From Syngnathus acus (taxonomy: Eukaryota > Chordata > Actinopteri > Syngnathiformes > Syngnathidae), in the NCBI RefSeq assembly GCF_901709675.1, contig NC_051094.1:11032501-11096500 (forward strand): 64,000 nt of DNA, given 5' to 3'. A program made the translations under genes and the position numbers. The notes under the pieces are model-generated. The model saw only the letters and a program-made list of their open reading frames with translations, did no database searches and had not been told where the DNA came from. Of the stretch, positions 15,001 through 24,800 are shown piece after piece; within the stretch, counting starts at the first letter, position 1; each line of letters opens with the position of its first letter.

Positions 15001-16530
15001 TACAAACAAACAACTGCAAATTTAAGTCAAAGAGGAAAAATTGTGTTTCGGTCTACAAAATGTTACTTTAAAGGCAACACAGATCACAGTTTGGGCTCAT
15101 CACCAACAAAAGCTATTATGAACACATGATAAAGTAAGACACAAGCAGCATATGAACAGCCTCTTTGTGTTTTACAATGGAATGTGAAATTCTCAAATAT
15201 GACTCCATCAAAAATCTGCAACCACACAGTGCATAAAGAGCGGCTCAGGCAATGAGGCAAAACGCCTCCCTTGGTGGGTGCTTGCGGCTCCGTGGTATAA
15301 CTAGTTTCTCATCCATTTTGTAAGCTTAATTTGATGTCTCATAACAGTTTTGTCATTCGTGTTCTCAAGGTATATAATTGCAACATACACATCATTGACA
15401 CCCAATTCTTAAGTACGTGAAAAACAATAACGCAATTATTAAATGCCATTAGAGAGATTAAGAACAGTGCAACAAACATTGTTTTTTTCTGATCATGAAC
15501 AAATGACATCAATGATTGTATGTAGATTTACAAACACTCAATAAAGTGTGTGTCAAGGCAAAGAACTGAAACGCTCTTGAGTCTAATTTATATTTTGTGG
15601 TTGAGGATTCCAACATAATGATCAAATGAGTGCCCAGTAGGCCTTCTTCACCAGACATACAGTTGATTTCCCCATCCAGTATGAAATAACTCATGTCAAT
15701 CAATACAGATTCCAGCCATGCTATCAACACTGTCAGAAATAATTGCATGCTATACGCATTCAGTATCTTTCAATGCCAGTGGATGTCTCCCTAATTTAAA
15801 ATTAGAACACCGCCGAGCTAATGTGTATAATGTGAACAACCAGAGAGGTAATACCGCAATGATGGCATGCAATCTTAACAGCCAGTGCAGCACCAGATCC
15901 CTCCTGCACACCATCATGTGTGCTGTTTGAATGCTACTCATCTGCCCGATTTCACATGGTAGGCGAATGCGTGGCAACAACAATTGTGAATGTTTAGCCT
16001 AATAACAGCCTATCCTAGCCGCTCGCCAAATCAAAACAACATTGTGTCGTCATGGGTGGTTAGCTGTAGCAGCTAGCTACTGCTAACTCAGCTAGTTAGT
16101 TAGCTCGCAAACGTCTGTTTATTAAGATGTGGCTGTAAATGTTGTTAATCAAAATAGAAATGAAAGCAAAGCGGGTGGCATTAACAAAGAAATGCCAAGT
16201 ACCAGATATAGGCTTTCTCCTTTCTTGGCTTGTGTTTAGAAAGGAATAAACCCATCCATAATGAACAATAATCGCTTTCAGTGTGATGTGAACAAGCCTT
16301 TGCTTACCTCTAGTCAGATCCAGCGGGACGTTCTCTTCTCCGCTGTCATTCCGACCTGTCAAAAAAACCACATAGCGATCAATGAGGGTGAAGACGCCCA
16401 GGTCATCAGCTGCCTCGGAAACTCTACATTTGCAAAATTCCAACAGTAAACGTAGCATTGAGTCGGGTTTTTCATGTTTACCTCGCATCCGAAGACTCCG
16501 GATAGGACGGCCGCGGAAGCTGGCCGCCAT
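1..16530 (-). CDS. rictor: Rictor, mTORC2 scaffold subunit (33 exons, C terminus beyond left edge)
   Basis: Core subunit of mTOR complex 2, which phosphorylates AKT/SGK/PKC hydrophobic motifs. The start at 16530 reads MAASFRGRPIRSLRMRG, followed by a second exon with NDSGEENVPLDLTR, as in human RICTOR. Exons (high to low): 16530-16482, 16355-16308, 14461-14364, 12759-12695, 12469-12338, 12270-12207, 10999-10873, 10746-10577, 10210-10143, 9766-9699, 9616-9534, 9228-9141, 8994-8904, 8803-8737, 8238-8158, 7611-7511, 7418-7253, 6998-6897, 6704-6658, 6568-6433, 6339-6140, 6048-5922, 5154-4990, 4764-4688, 4601-4523, 4403-4294, 4214-4127, 4035-3943, 3649-3543, 3222-2993, 2912-1823, 549-290, 199-1. 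Phases agree throughout, giving about 1,558 codons (human 1,708 aa). The N-terminal two thirds is the armadillo-like repeat region. The long exon at 2912-1823 is a Ser/Thr-rich linker that keeps RNRTVTEPSV, matching the human T1135 S6K site. The last exon has HTDENCLYC, part of the C-terminal zinc-binding element. No broken exon was seen. Confidence 0.97.
11159..11228. repeat. Short tandem duplication in a rictor intron
   Basis: A 31-bp segment (acagttcaataatacctt... ending gtgttgca) occurs at 11159-11189 and again at 11198-11228, a 39-bp period. The two copies are identical. It lies immediately left of the hAT MITE at 11253. It looks like a recent local duplication without coding content. 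Confidence 0.85.
11253..11382. mobile_element. 130-bp hAT-like MITE in a rictor intron
   Basis: The element is bounded by inverted ends TAGGTCTGCT and TAGGACTGCT (9 of 10 bases identical) and by a perfect 8-bp target-site duplication, GTTTGACA, at 11245-11252 and 11383-11390. The A/T-rich interior resembles the widespread teleost repeats that begin with 'ggctgcacgattatgg'. An 8-bp duplication with short TIRs is typical of hAT transposons. There is no coding capacity, so it is a non-autonomous copy. Confidence 0.8.
13861..14152. repeat. Teleost interspersed repeat (LINE/SINE-like tail) in a rictor intron
   Basis: The segment contains 'gggtcacgggcgtgctgg', 'gcctatcccag', 'cctacgggcaatttggagt' and ends in 'gatgtgctaaccagtgcgtcacc'. 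I recognise these phrases from a very abundant repeat in fish introns. It is diverged, and the open frames across it on both strands are repeat-derived. The family assignment is from memory; I favour a non-LTR tail but cannot fix the clade. Confidence 0.7.
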
Positions 16531-17038
16531 GTTTCCAGGAACATCCACAACACCGGAAACTTCGTAGTTTCTCGCGAGAAAACAAACAACGGGGCTGTAT
16601 ATCACAACAGGACATCTCACTGATTTGAGATCAGATGAATCACCTTATTCCGAATTGAAACATTAAAGAAAGAGCAGAGTGAATCTGACCTAGTGCCAGT
16701 TTAAGGTTGTGATGGGAACAAAAAGGAAATCTCCGTTGCACTCACTTCAATGAGCAGTTAGAGTAAGTTATTCACTTTAAATAACTCGGTTGAGTGTTTA
16801 GTTAGAACAAAGTCATGACAGGGTTTTTTTTTATTTTATTTTTTATTTGGGGCAGCCTCACATTGTATTATATATGATTTCAATAAAACCCCTGTCTGCA
16901 AAATATGGGTGCCTTGTAAATGGCAGATACATCCAAAAACACATAATTCTGGTGTGTAGAGTGAGTAATTTATTTATTTGAGTCATGCAAAAAAAATAAT
17001 AATAATAATCCCGAGCAATCAAACTGTGCCATACATCT
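16531..17038. other. rictor upstream region and C5orf34 3' flank
   Basis: About 500 bp separate the rictor start codon from the C5orf34 stop codon, both on the minus strand. The rictor promoter and 5'UTR must lie here or overlap the C5orf34 3'UTR. The part next to the ATG is the more GC-rich (ctcgcgagaa near 16570). The remainder is A/T-rich with a T-run near 16830. No other gene is seen. Confidence 0.6.
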
Positions 17039-19790
17039 TCAGGTTTGCTTAGCTGCAGTTAAGAAGGCATCAATATCCTGTATGGCTTTGGATGTCCTCT
17101 GAAGAGCTTCTGCAATGATTGTTTCACTCACTGTCTCATGAGCAGTTTCAGCCAAACAGTTTTGTGCACATCCTTTCTCCCTTCCCAACAAGTCACTCTT
17201 TTCCAAAGGAACTGCGCACGCAATGTTAAAGAAACATTTCACCAAGTTGAAGGCTTTATAGCTGTGCTCACACACCTTATAGTGATATTGATGTACAGTA
17301 TGTAATTATAATTTAAATGATGAAGGATACAGATGAACCGCTGTATCTTTGCAAGCTCCGCAGCAACCAGATCTAACCTGAGATTAGATTAATAAACAAA
17401 ATAATTAACTCATGATTCAGGAAATACATCAAGAAAACAATTAAAAAATATATAAATAAAACCCTCACCGGTTTCTGCCACTTCCTATTGTCTCTCCATC
17501 ATTCTCATGCTGTTCCAGAGGTGAATTGGAGAGGTTTCCATCAACCACTGTTGGTTTAAAGACCACATTTTGCTATAAACAAAGAAAAATGGGTTCAGGC
17601 CGTGTACCGTATCTAGCAACCCAAATTCATGTTAAAGTTGACCTAAACCTGTAGCAAGCAGCTGGGTGTAGGCAGCCTCCGTTTTCTGACCTCATTGTAT
17701 ATGACGAGAAGTCTACAAAAACAATAATGAGACAATAGATGAGATGTACGTGGACAAAAGTGAACAGGTTTACTGGACTCTTGCATCTTACCTGCTTGCA
17801 AAACTAACAACAAAGCAAATCGAGTACAACTGTCCAGGTGTATCGGGTGGAAGGCCATCCACGTGGTATGTTATTTCTTTAACCTGTGATAATGACATGT
17901 AAATCACTGTAGGTTTAAGCATTCCAGGAAGGGATCCCATAAAAGTGAATAATGGAATTTGAGATGGATAAAAAGATGAAAGGCTGACTTTTGCCTCCAC
18001 TGATGTGAACTCAGGCTTATAATGAATAAAGTACAAGTTGAGGACCCCTTTAGATCGGATGACAGACCCATCCCCGGGAGAAACTTCAATGACTGGGACC
18101 TCTTGTTCCAGTATCCTACAGAAAAGACATTTGAACAGTTGTCATAGCTGATATGTTGTTTGGGAAGTCCTCATATAAATAAAATTACAATTCAAAAGTT
18201 GTGTTTCCGCACCGATAATACAGTGTGTTGATGATTCGCCCTGAAAACTATCACTGACAGAGGGTCATTAGTGGCCAGCATTCATAAGTTAAATTTCTGA
18301 GACTAATTCATATGAGAAAAGAAACTCTGATTGTTCGTTATTGTTAGTCAACTACAATTTAAAGACCTTGATAAAAATGAAGTTGAGAATACCATCATAT
18401 CTGCATTTCATACACGTTAACAATGATTTTTTGCACACCTGTACGTCACCCCTTGGTGCCACATCACTTTCACCATTTCTGTTGGAAAGTCCTGATTTGC
18501 TTGTTTGTTTGATAGCGGGTCTCGAAACTTCCAGCTTTCAAGAAAAAGAATAGATGTCAAACAGTTACCGACAAATCGTGGTATGCAAAGTTCAAGTGAT
18601 CTTTGCATGAACCTGTGGAAGTGAGGAGATGGGCAGATGAGAGGCAGGGCTCCAGGGAGGAGAAACTGCCTCGCTGCAACACCTGAGTCTGGTGTATTGA
18701 GAATTTGGTCAGCCTTTGAATGTTCGGTTTGCTCTTCTCTATCATCATCATTGTTGGAGACACGAGTTGTCCAGTGACGGCGCGCTAAGGAAAGAGGGTA
18801 GCACCAATGTGGTGCGACTGCATGACAGGAGTGATGCTGGATGACTGTGATGGACTGGTACTTCTCTTCTGGCTGAAAAGATAAGCCCAGCATACGTGGT
18901 CAATGTTCCCCCGCAATATCACAAAGTGCGCACTGACATTGAGCCTTCAACATTAAGCCTTACCTTAGTGTAATCAATGATCATTTGAGGAGAACATGAC
19001 CTTTTCCCTCCCTCCCGTTGAACCTCTTGCATGTCATCTGTGGTTCGATGCAGGCAATCCACAGTCGAATGTGTCAAGCTGCTTCCCAGCTGCTGATAAA
19101 CATCTGGGATGGTTTCAGGGGTTCTGTTTAAATCTTCTTCTTGTTGTTGTTGGCTGAACCTGCATGGATACTCCACAAAGAACTCTTGACCCGAGGGTGA
19201 CAGCGTCAGAAGAGTGTGTTTGTCCTCTGATTTGATAATTGTCTCCCCTCCAGGTAAAAACTCTGCCTCACAGAAGGACCACCCTGGCCATCGCACTACC
19301 AGATTCTGGCTAAACAAAAGCTGTGAGCAAAATAGGTGTTGTATTGGATTCATAGGATACTATATACTGTATTAAAAGACACATAAGCAACTGGTACCTG
19401 TTTGTTATCAGGAGTGGTGAGTCCCTCTGGCAAATATGGTCGACTGGCATACTTATTCCTGAATGCTAGTGCAGCTATTATCAACTCCTGAAATGAGAAT
19501 GATAGTTTTAATCACCAATACACTATTCATTAGTTGACGTTTTGAAAATGGGATAGTTTTTTTTTTTTTTTTTTTTACTGTACTTTATAAGCGCTAGTGG
19601 CGAAGCGCGTTCTCTGTCGAACTCTCCCGGAAGTTTGAAGCGGATGTTCAGAGGAGACTGAACCTCTCACCAGCATGAACTCGGTGGCACACGGCGAAAG
19701 CAGTAACTGTGCCCCGTTTTCATAGCGAATATCCACAGACTCATCCTCATACACAATCATCGAACTCACGAGGGAGCCGCCGGCTTCCAT
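17039..19790 (-). CDS. C5orf34: C5orf34 orthologue, uncharacterised conserved vertebrate protein
   Basis: The N terminus contains [20 protein letters not shown] and SPCATEF, then [13 protein letters not shown]; the middle contains [13 protein letters not shown]; the C terminus contains [13 protein letters not shown]. These match human C5orf34 in order. Exons (high to low): 19790-19584, 19487-19398, 19320-18964, 18872-18439, 18115-17989, 17883-17792, 17712-17691, 17572-17469, 17377-17331, 17211-17039. Phases agree, giving 550 aa (human 638). The segment 17988-17884 is kept in frame with no stop, so it could be a retained intron; the human alignment favours splicing it out. The intron at 17330-17212 is U12-type. 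No enzymatic motif is visible and the molecular role is unknown. A hAT element sits directly upstream of the start codon and separates the gene from its ancestral 5' flank. Confidence 0.9.
17212..17330 (-). other. Putative U12-dependent (minor spliceosome) intron of C5orf34
   Basis: On the minus strand the intron begins GTATCCTTC, matching the U12 donor consensus RTATCCTT. It carries TTCTTTAAC (plus-strand 17225-17233) about 14 nt before its 3' AG, matching the U12 branch-point consensus TTCCTTRAC in sequence and spacing. Only this acceptor keeps the reading frame into the conserved C-terminal exon; the nearer AG dinucleotides upstream give stops or the wrong phase. Confidence 0.75.
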
Positions 19791-20148
19791 CGTTACCGTC
19801 TACCGACAGTTCACCGTAGTGTTGGCTCGTGAGTGAACGATTCGTTCAAAAAGAACGGATCTTTTCAGTGAACGAGAGTGAACGAATCACTTCCTAAAGT
19901 GATTCGTTCTTTTTTTCCTTTCATATATAACTTCAACCAGTAGATGTCAGTAATGCCCATTGAAGCTGGTGCTACCTCGCCGTAAAACAAAACGAAGAAG
20001 AAAATCAGCCAATCAGCAGCGCCAGCGAGCGTTAGATGGAGGAGGGACTTTACGAGTCAGTGACGTAACTTCCCGTTCACGAACGAGTCGTGAATTGCAT
20101 TTCCCGTTCACCAACGAACGAATCTGTGAGTGAACGAGTCACTCAGTG

Positions 20149-20226
20149 AGTGAATCACTCACTGAGTGAATCACTCACTGAGTGAGAGTGAATCACTCAC
20201 TGAGTGAATCACTCACTGAGTGAATC
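20149..20226. repeat. 16-bp quasi-palindromic tandem repeat inside the hAT element
   Basis: The unit gagtgaatcactcact repeats about five times, with one partial unit (gagtga) in the middle. The unit is nearly self-complementary, so either strand can form small hairpins. Related gagtgaacga-type words occur through both subterminal regions of the element and may be transposase-binding repeats. Confidence 0.85.
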
Positions 20227-20679
20227 GCATTTCCGGTTCACCTCGAGAACAGATCAGTGAGGGAACGAATCCTGGCTTTCCCGTTCGCGAACGAGTCAAT
20301 GAGTGAACTGCCTTCCTGTGCATCAACGGATCAGTCATTGGACGTGTTGCGTCTCCTGGCGTGAACTATGTAAACCAGAATGTAGATTTACGATTTACTT
20401 ATAGTAGGTTTTAAATAACATGTATTCATGTATATGCCTAAATATTGTTATCCAATATATCGACTGCAGTTTCACATTAGATTGCTGGTTCGAGATGAAC
20501 TTGAATTATTATTATTATTATTTTAATAAACATTTAAGTTATAACTTGTCTGGTGTTTTACTCCGTTTTTATATTCGCCAATCAAAACATAAAAATCTGA
20601 TATTTGGTTAACTGCTTTATATGACAATATGTATATGTGTTTTATGTTGTTATATGAGTTGGTGTCCCCAAAATTAACA

Positions 20680-20799
20680 AATGTCGGCATAACGGTTTTT
20701 TTTTTTTCAACCTTTTATTCAAACACAAACACATTCGATATATAATAACACCAACTACAAGCCAACAAAAAAAAAATTAAAACATCAATGTCGGCATAA
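20680..20799 (-). mobile_element. Small nested retroposed insertion with 13-bp target duplication
   Basis: The 13-bp word aatgtcggcataa occurs at 20680-20692 and 20787-20799. Between them lie 94 bp that on the minus strand end in gaataaaaggttgaaaa plus a longer A-run. A poly(A) signal followed by an A-tail and flanked by a 13-bp duplication is the signature of LINE-mediated retroposition. It is inserted within the hAT element and so is younger than that copy's ancestor. Confidence 0.65.
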
Positions 20800-21269
20800 A
20801 GTGTGTCGGCTGGCAATGGGATAGCGGCAATGCTGTCTGTCACTCACTCGTGAATCTTCGCGAACGACCAATCAGCAGCGATAGACGGACACACTTTTCG
20901 AAGGAAAGCAAAATCACCAATATAAACAAGTTGTGTAAGTGTTGTATTACAGAAAGAAATGTGTTAATTACCCGAGCCAATTATTATTATATATAATAAT
21001 TGTGTGGTTGTATTGTTTGATGTGTATGGGTTGTTTCCACGGGATGTTGTAAAATAAACAAAACGGATCAGTCTGTGGGGGGGGCGGAGGAGGGACGATT
21101 CGTTGAACGATTTGTTTGAACGAATCTTTTGAGTGAACTGATTCTAAAGATTCAGGTCACCTAAAAGAACTGGAATTCACATCACTAGTTCACCGTCGTT
21201 GAAGCGGTGGCGCGCGCGAAAACTCAAACAAGAGTAACTGAGTGACGTCATCAGAAATGGACGCTCACG

Positions 21270-21270
21270 T

Positions 21271-21301
<31 letters not shown>
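21270..21301. repeat. (TTTA)n microsatellite
   Basis: About eight tandem TTTA units lie in the upstream region of RNF34, just outside the hAT target duplication. Confidence 0.95.
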
Positions 21302-21302
<1 letters not shown>

Positions 21303-21832
21303 ACTCGAGTGTACCAGATTTATGAAATTAGATTTGGGTTTAAGGTTTTTCACTTGAAAAAAGTAACTCAAAACTGAAAAGCATTTGTTGGTCTTGAATT
21401 TTGAAAAATATAACAGTGTATATGAAATAAAAATGATTATATGAAACGTTTTAAGGTTGAAAATAATATTGATTCGCTTTGGTAATTATTTTGAATAAAT
21501 TATTTCTTTTTATTTCCATCTATGTTTTGACATTTGAGGTCTTTCAAGATTTTTATTTGCACCATCAGCGACTTTCTTTACTCGACTCTTAGCTGAGAAT
21601 GGATGGATAAAAATGATCATTTCAAGCTCACCAGTTGGTGGCGGCAAAGAATCGTTTTGCGTCACATCATAACAAAAAAAGAAGAAGAATCCGTGACGTT
21701 GGCTCTTTGCCTCTTAATCGCACGTCACACCAAGACACCGCTGTTGAATAGTTCAGCAGTTTACCCAGCCGTCCACCTTGCAATGTATACGTTGTCAACC
21801 TGCCCATTCTCAGCAAACACACCGGAATTGCA

Positions 21833-24800
21833 ATGAAGGTGCCTTTCCATTTAATTCTCGTTTGATTCTCAGCTTCGTTTCATGCTTAGAAGTTTGCTAG
21901 TATCCAGCTAACATTAGCGATGTAACCCGAGATTCAACATTATCCTGAGGTTATCCTGTGCGAATGTAGTGTTGGTTACAGGATGATTATCTTGTCAGTG
22001 ACACTACAGGGTGTATTCTCACTGTCAGAAACGTCCCGTTTCTTATCTAAATATTTAATTGCTGTTGCTTTGCTTGTCAGGCTAAGCTTGTAAGGCTAAC
22101 TGCATCATCTTTTCCTCTTTGAGGAGACATGATTTATTTCTATATTCACAGACACGCATTGTTTCGTCGTTGAGAAAATAAACGAAAGTTCAACTGATGG
22201 TGATTGCTTTCAAATATTAGGCAGGGGCTTCGTCCGTGTGGGCTTCATGCTGTGGTCTGCTGAATGAAGTTATGGGTACTGGAGCCGTCAGAGGTCATCA
22301 GTCAGGCTTTGGAGCGGGTGCTGGACGATTCAGGTTCGCCCCCAGTGCGGGGTACTCCACATACCCTCCCACTAGTTCAGCAAGTCCGAGCCTTGTGTGC
22401 AAGTCCTGTGGTCTGGCGTTCTCAGTCTTCAGGAGGAAGGTAGGTGCTTGATTCAGGTGCTTCTGGTGCAAACTCATTGCTTGTTTATTCATTGTCTGGT
22501 TGTGAAGTTCAAAGCACACATTATCTGTACATTGGCCATAGAACAGAATTTAACGCCTCAGACTGGATCAAATAGCTGGATCATGTCTTTTTTCCCGTTT
22601 AAATTTTTCGGGATGGATATTGATTTTGCAAAACTTTGATGTTCCTTTGATATGCAACTCCATTTTAATTTTTTTCTGAAGCAAATGGCTGATCCTTAGA
22701 GATATGTGATGGAAATTGGTACAATAACCAATTTTTGCATCTTTATTTTTCAGAATCGTTTTTCGGCTTGGAAGTTTGTTAGAATAAACAAGAATGCTCA
22801 TAGTTGTGTAAGTGAAGGAATTTAAAGGAACATTCTAGTGAGTGGAACATTGGCACTTACATAATGTGTTTATGTAAAAGTATTGGTTGGTTAGACATGT
22901 TCTGTTGTCACCTAGTGTATCAAATAGTGATTAATTGCCACCAAAATTCATATGCACAATTCCTGCTCTGTAATGTTTAATTCAACCAGTGAAAATTTTA
23001 AAGCGTTATGCGAAAGATTCTGGATGTACTTATGTAGATTAGGTCAAATGAAACCCTTTGATTTCATCTTAGTATCCAACAACTTATGACTCATTCATCT
23101 TAAAAAAAAAGCCTCTCGGAACACAATGTGTTTACGTGACTTGGTGTGACTTATGAAACAAAACGGACGTAACAGCACGTAATGGTACTTAGCCGCACAG
23201 TTCTTTATGAAACAAAACGGACGTAACAGCACGTTCTAAGTACAGATGTCAACCTAGACTTTGAGGTTGGTTGTTCAGTTATTTTTGACTTTATTCACAA
23301 TAATTTTCAATGGACAAATTGTGATCAGTGCCTCCTGTGACTCCAACCAAGATATGAAGGGAGGGGACATGGCCGTATTCTGTAGGTGTCTTTCAAGGCA
23401 TTAGTTATTATTTCTTAAAAAATGATATGGATGGATAAAATAGAAAATGCAAACTGTTTTCATTAAAAAAAAAAAACCACACACAAAAAAAAACTGAGCT
23501 TGTTTTGAAAAATGGATGGTCTTTTAAAGCCTTCGGTGTCAATAAATCATTATGCTTGCAATTCCTCGTGTTTCCTTTTGAGCTGGAGGTTAAATCAGCT
23601 GAAGTCCATTTCATGTATGTACATTCGAAAGCAGTATTTGTTTTGATTGGAAGTACAGTGTGGTCCCAGCTGATTCCTGAGACAGATGCTGAAACATGTC
23701 CCGTCCCCTTCACCCACTCATGTTCATGTATGGCAGAGGGTCTCCTTCTGTCAAGACCTCGAGCTTGTCTCACTTTTAGTGCCAGTGGAATCCCAATCCA
23801 TGCATGGATTACTTTTTGATCTTTGTCACTTTAACAAGAAATCTTGCAACCTGCTGTTTCTGTGCAAGGCCTTGAGCAGATGCTCTGCTTCTGAGGGGCT
23901 CATTAAATATCACTTTCATTTTAGTTTCTAGTTTTTGGTCCAGTCTTTCTATGCAGCATCGTGTAAATGCCTCACATTGCTAATTTTCAGTACCTTTGTC
24001 CTCTGCTCTGTTTCCCCCCCTCAGCACATTTGCAGCGACTGCAAGAAGAGCTTCTGCTCTCTGTGTTCCGTTCCTCTGGAGAATGTACGCATATGTCTCG
24101 TATGCCATTTGCTGAAGGCAACAGCCTTCCGTCGGCCAGGGCTCATGCGGCTAAGGGTCAGGGAGCTGCGACAGTACTTGTTGCTCCACAATGTCCCCAC
24201 CGACACTTGCAGGGAAAAAGTAGACCTGGTGGATCTGGTGCTCTGTCATCAAGGCAGTGAGGAGGAGGAAGAAGAAGAGGAGCCTGACACAAGTAGTCTC
24301 CACTCACGTTCCATGTATACTCCACCACCTTCGAGCACGCAGTCTGCCTCAGAGCTGTCCCAACTCGCTGCCTCTCAAGAGGAACCTCTTAGCAGGAGTG
24401 ATAGTTCTGACAGCAACCAGGTCAGTGCATGAATCCCTTTTTTAACTTCCACCTTTGACGACTGGGAGATAAAGGCTCCATTGGGAACTATTCACTCATT
24501 TTCTATTCCCAAATCTGTGTAGGCAATCTATAGAAATCTATCGTATCAAATGGCATATATCGTGCACAATATTGAGACCAGCATGTGATTCTGAACACAG
24601 CTACAGCCTCTGTGAATGCCCGCCACACACCGAGCAACGTGACAGAACGCACTCAATAGAACAGTTGTGAACCAATTACACTCTCTGCTGCACATTTACT
24701 GATGCACTGCAACAGAAAAAATGTGAACCCCAGTGTTTGTTTTGGAAAACAGGCTACCAACACAGTGCTGTGTCATTTCCAGCGCCTTACAACAAGCAAC

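Larger units (their letters stand above)
19817..21187. mobile_element. 1,371-bp non-autonomous hAT-like element upstream of C5orf34
   Basis: The ends are TAGTGTTGG at the left and, reverse-complemented, TAGTGATGTG at the right. Both subterminal regions are dense in ttcgttca / gagtgaacga motifs in opposite orientation. A perfect 8-bp target duplication, GTTCACCG, flanks it at 19809-19816 and 21188-21195. No transposase ORF is visible. The interior holds a 16-bp tandem array and a small nested retroposed insertion. It lies between the divergent genes C5orf34 (ATG at 19790) and RNF34 (ATG at 21833); without it their start codons would be about 660 bp apart. Confidence 0.85.
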
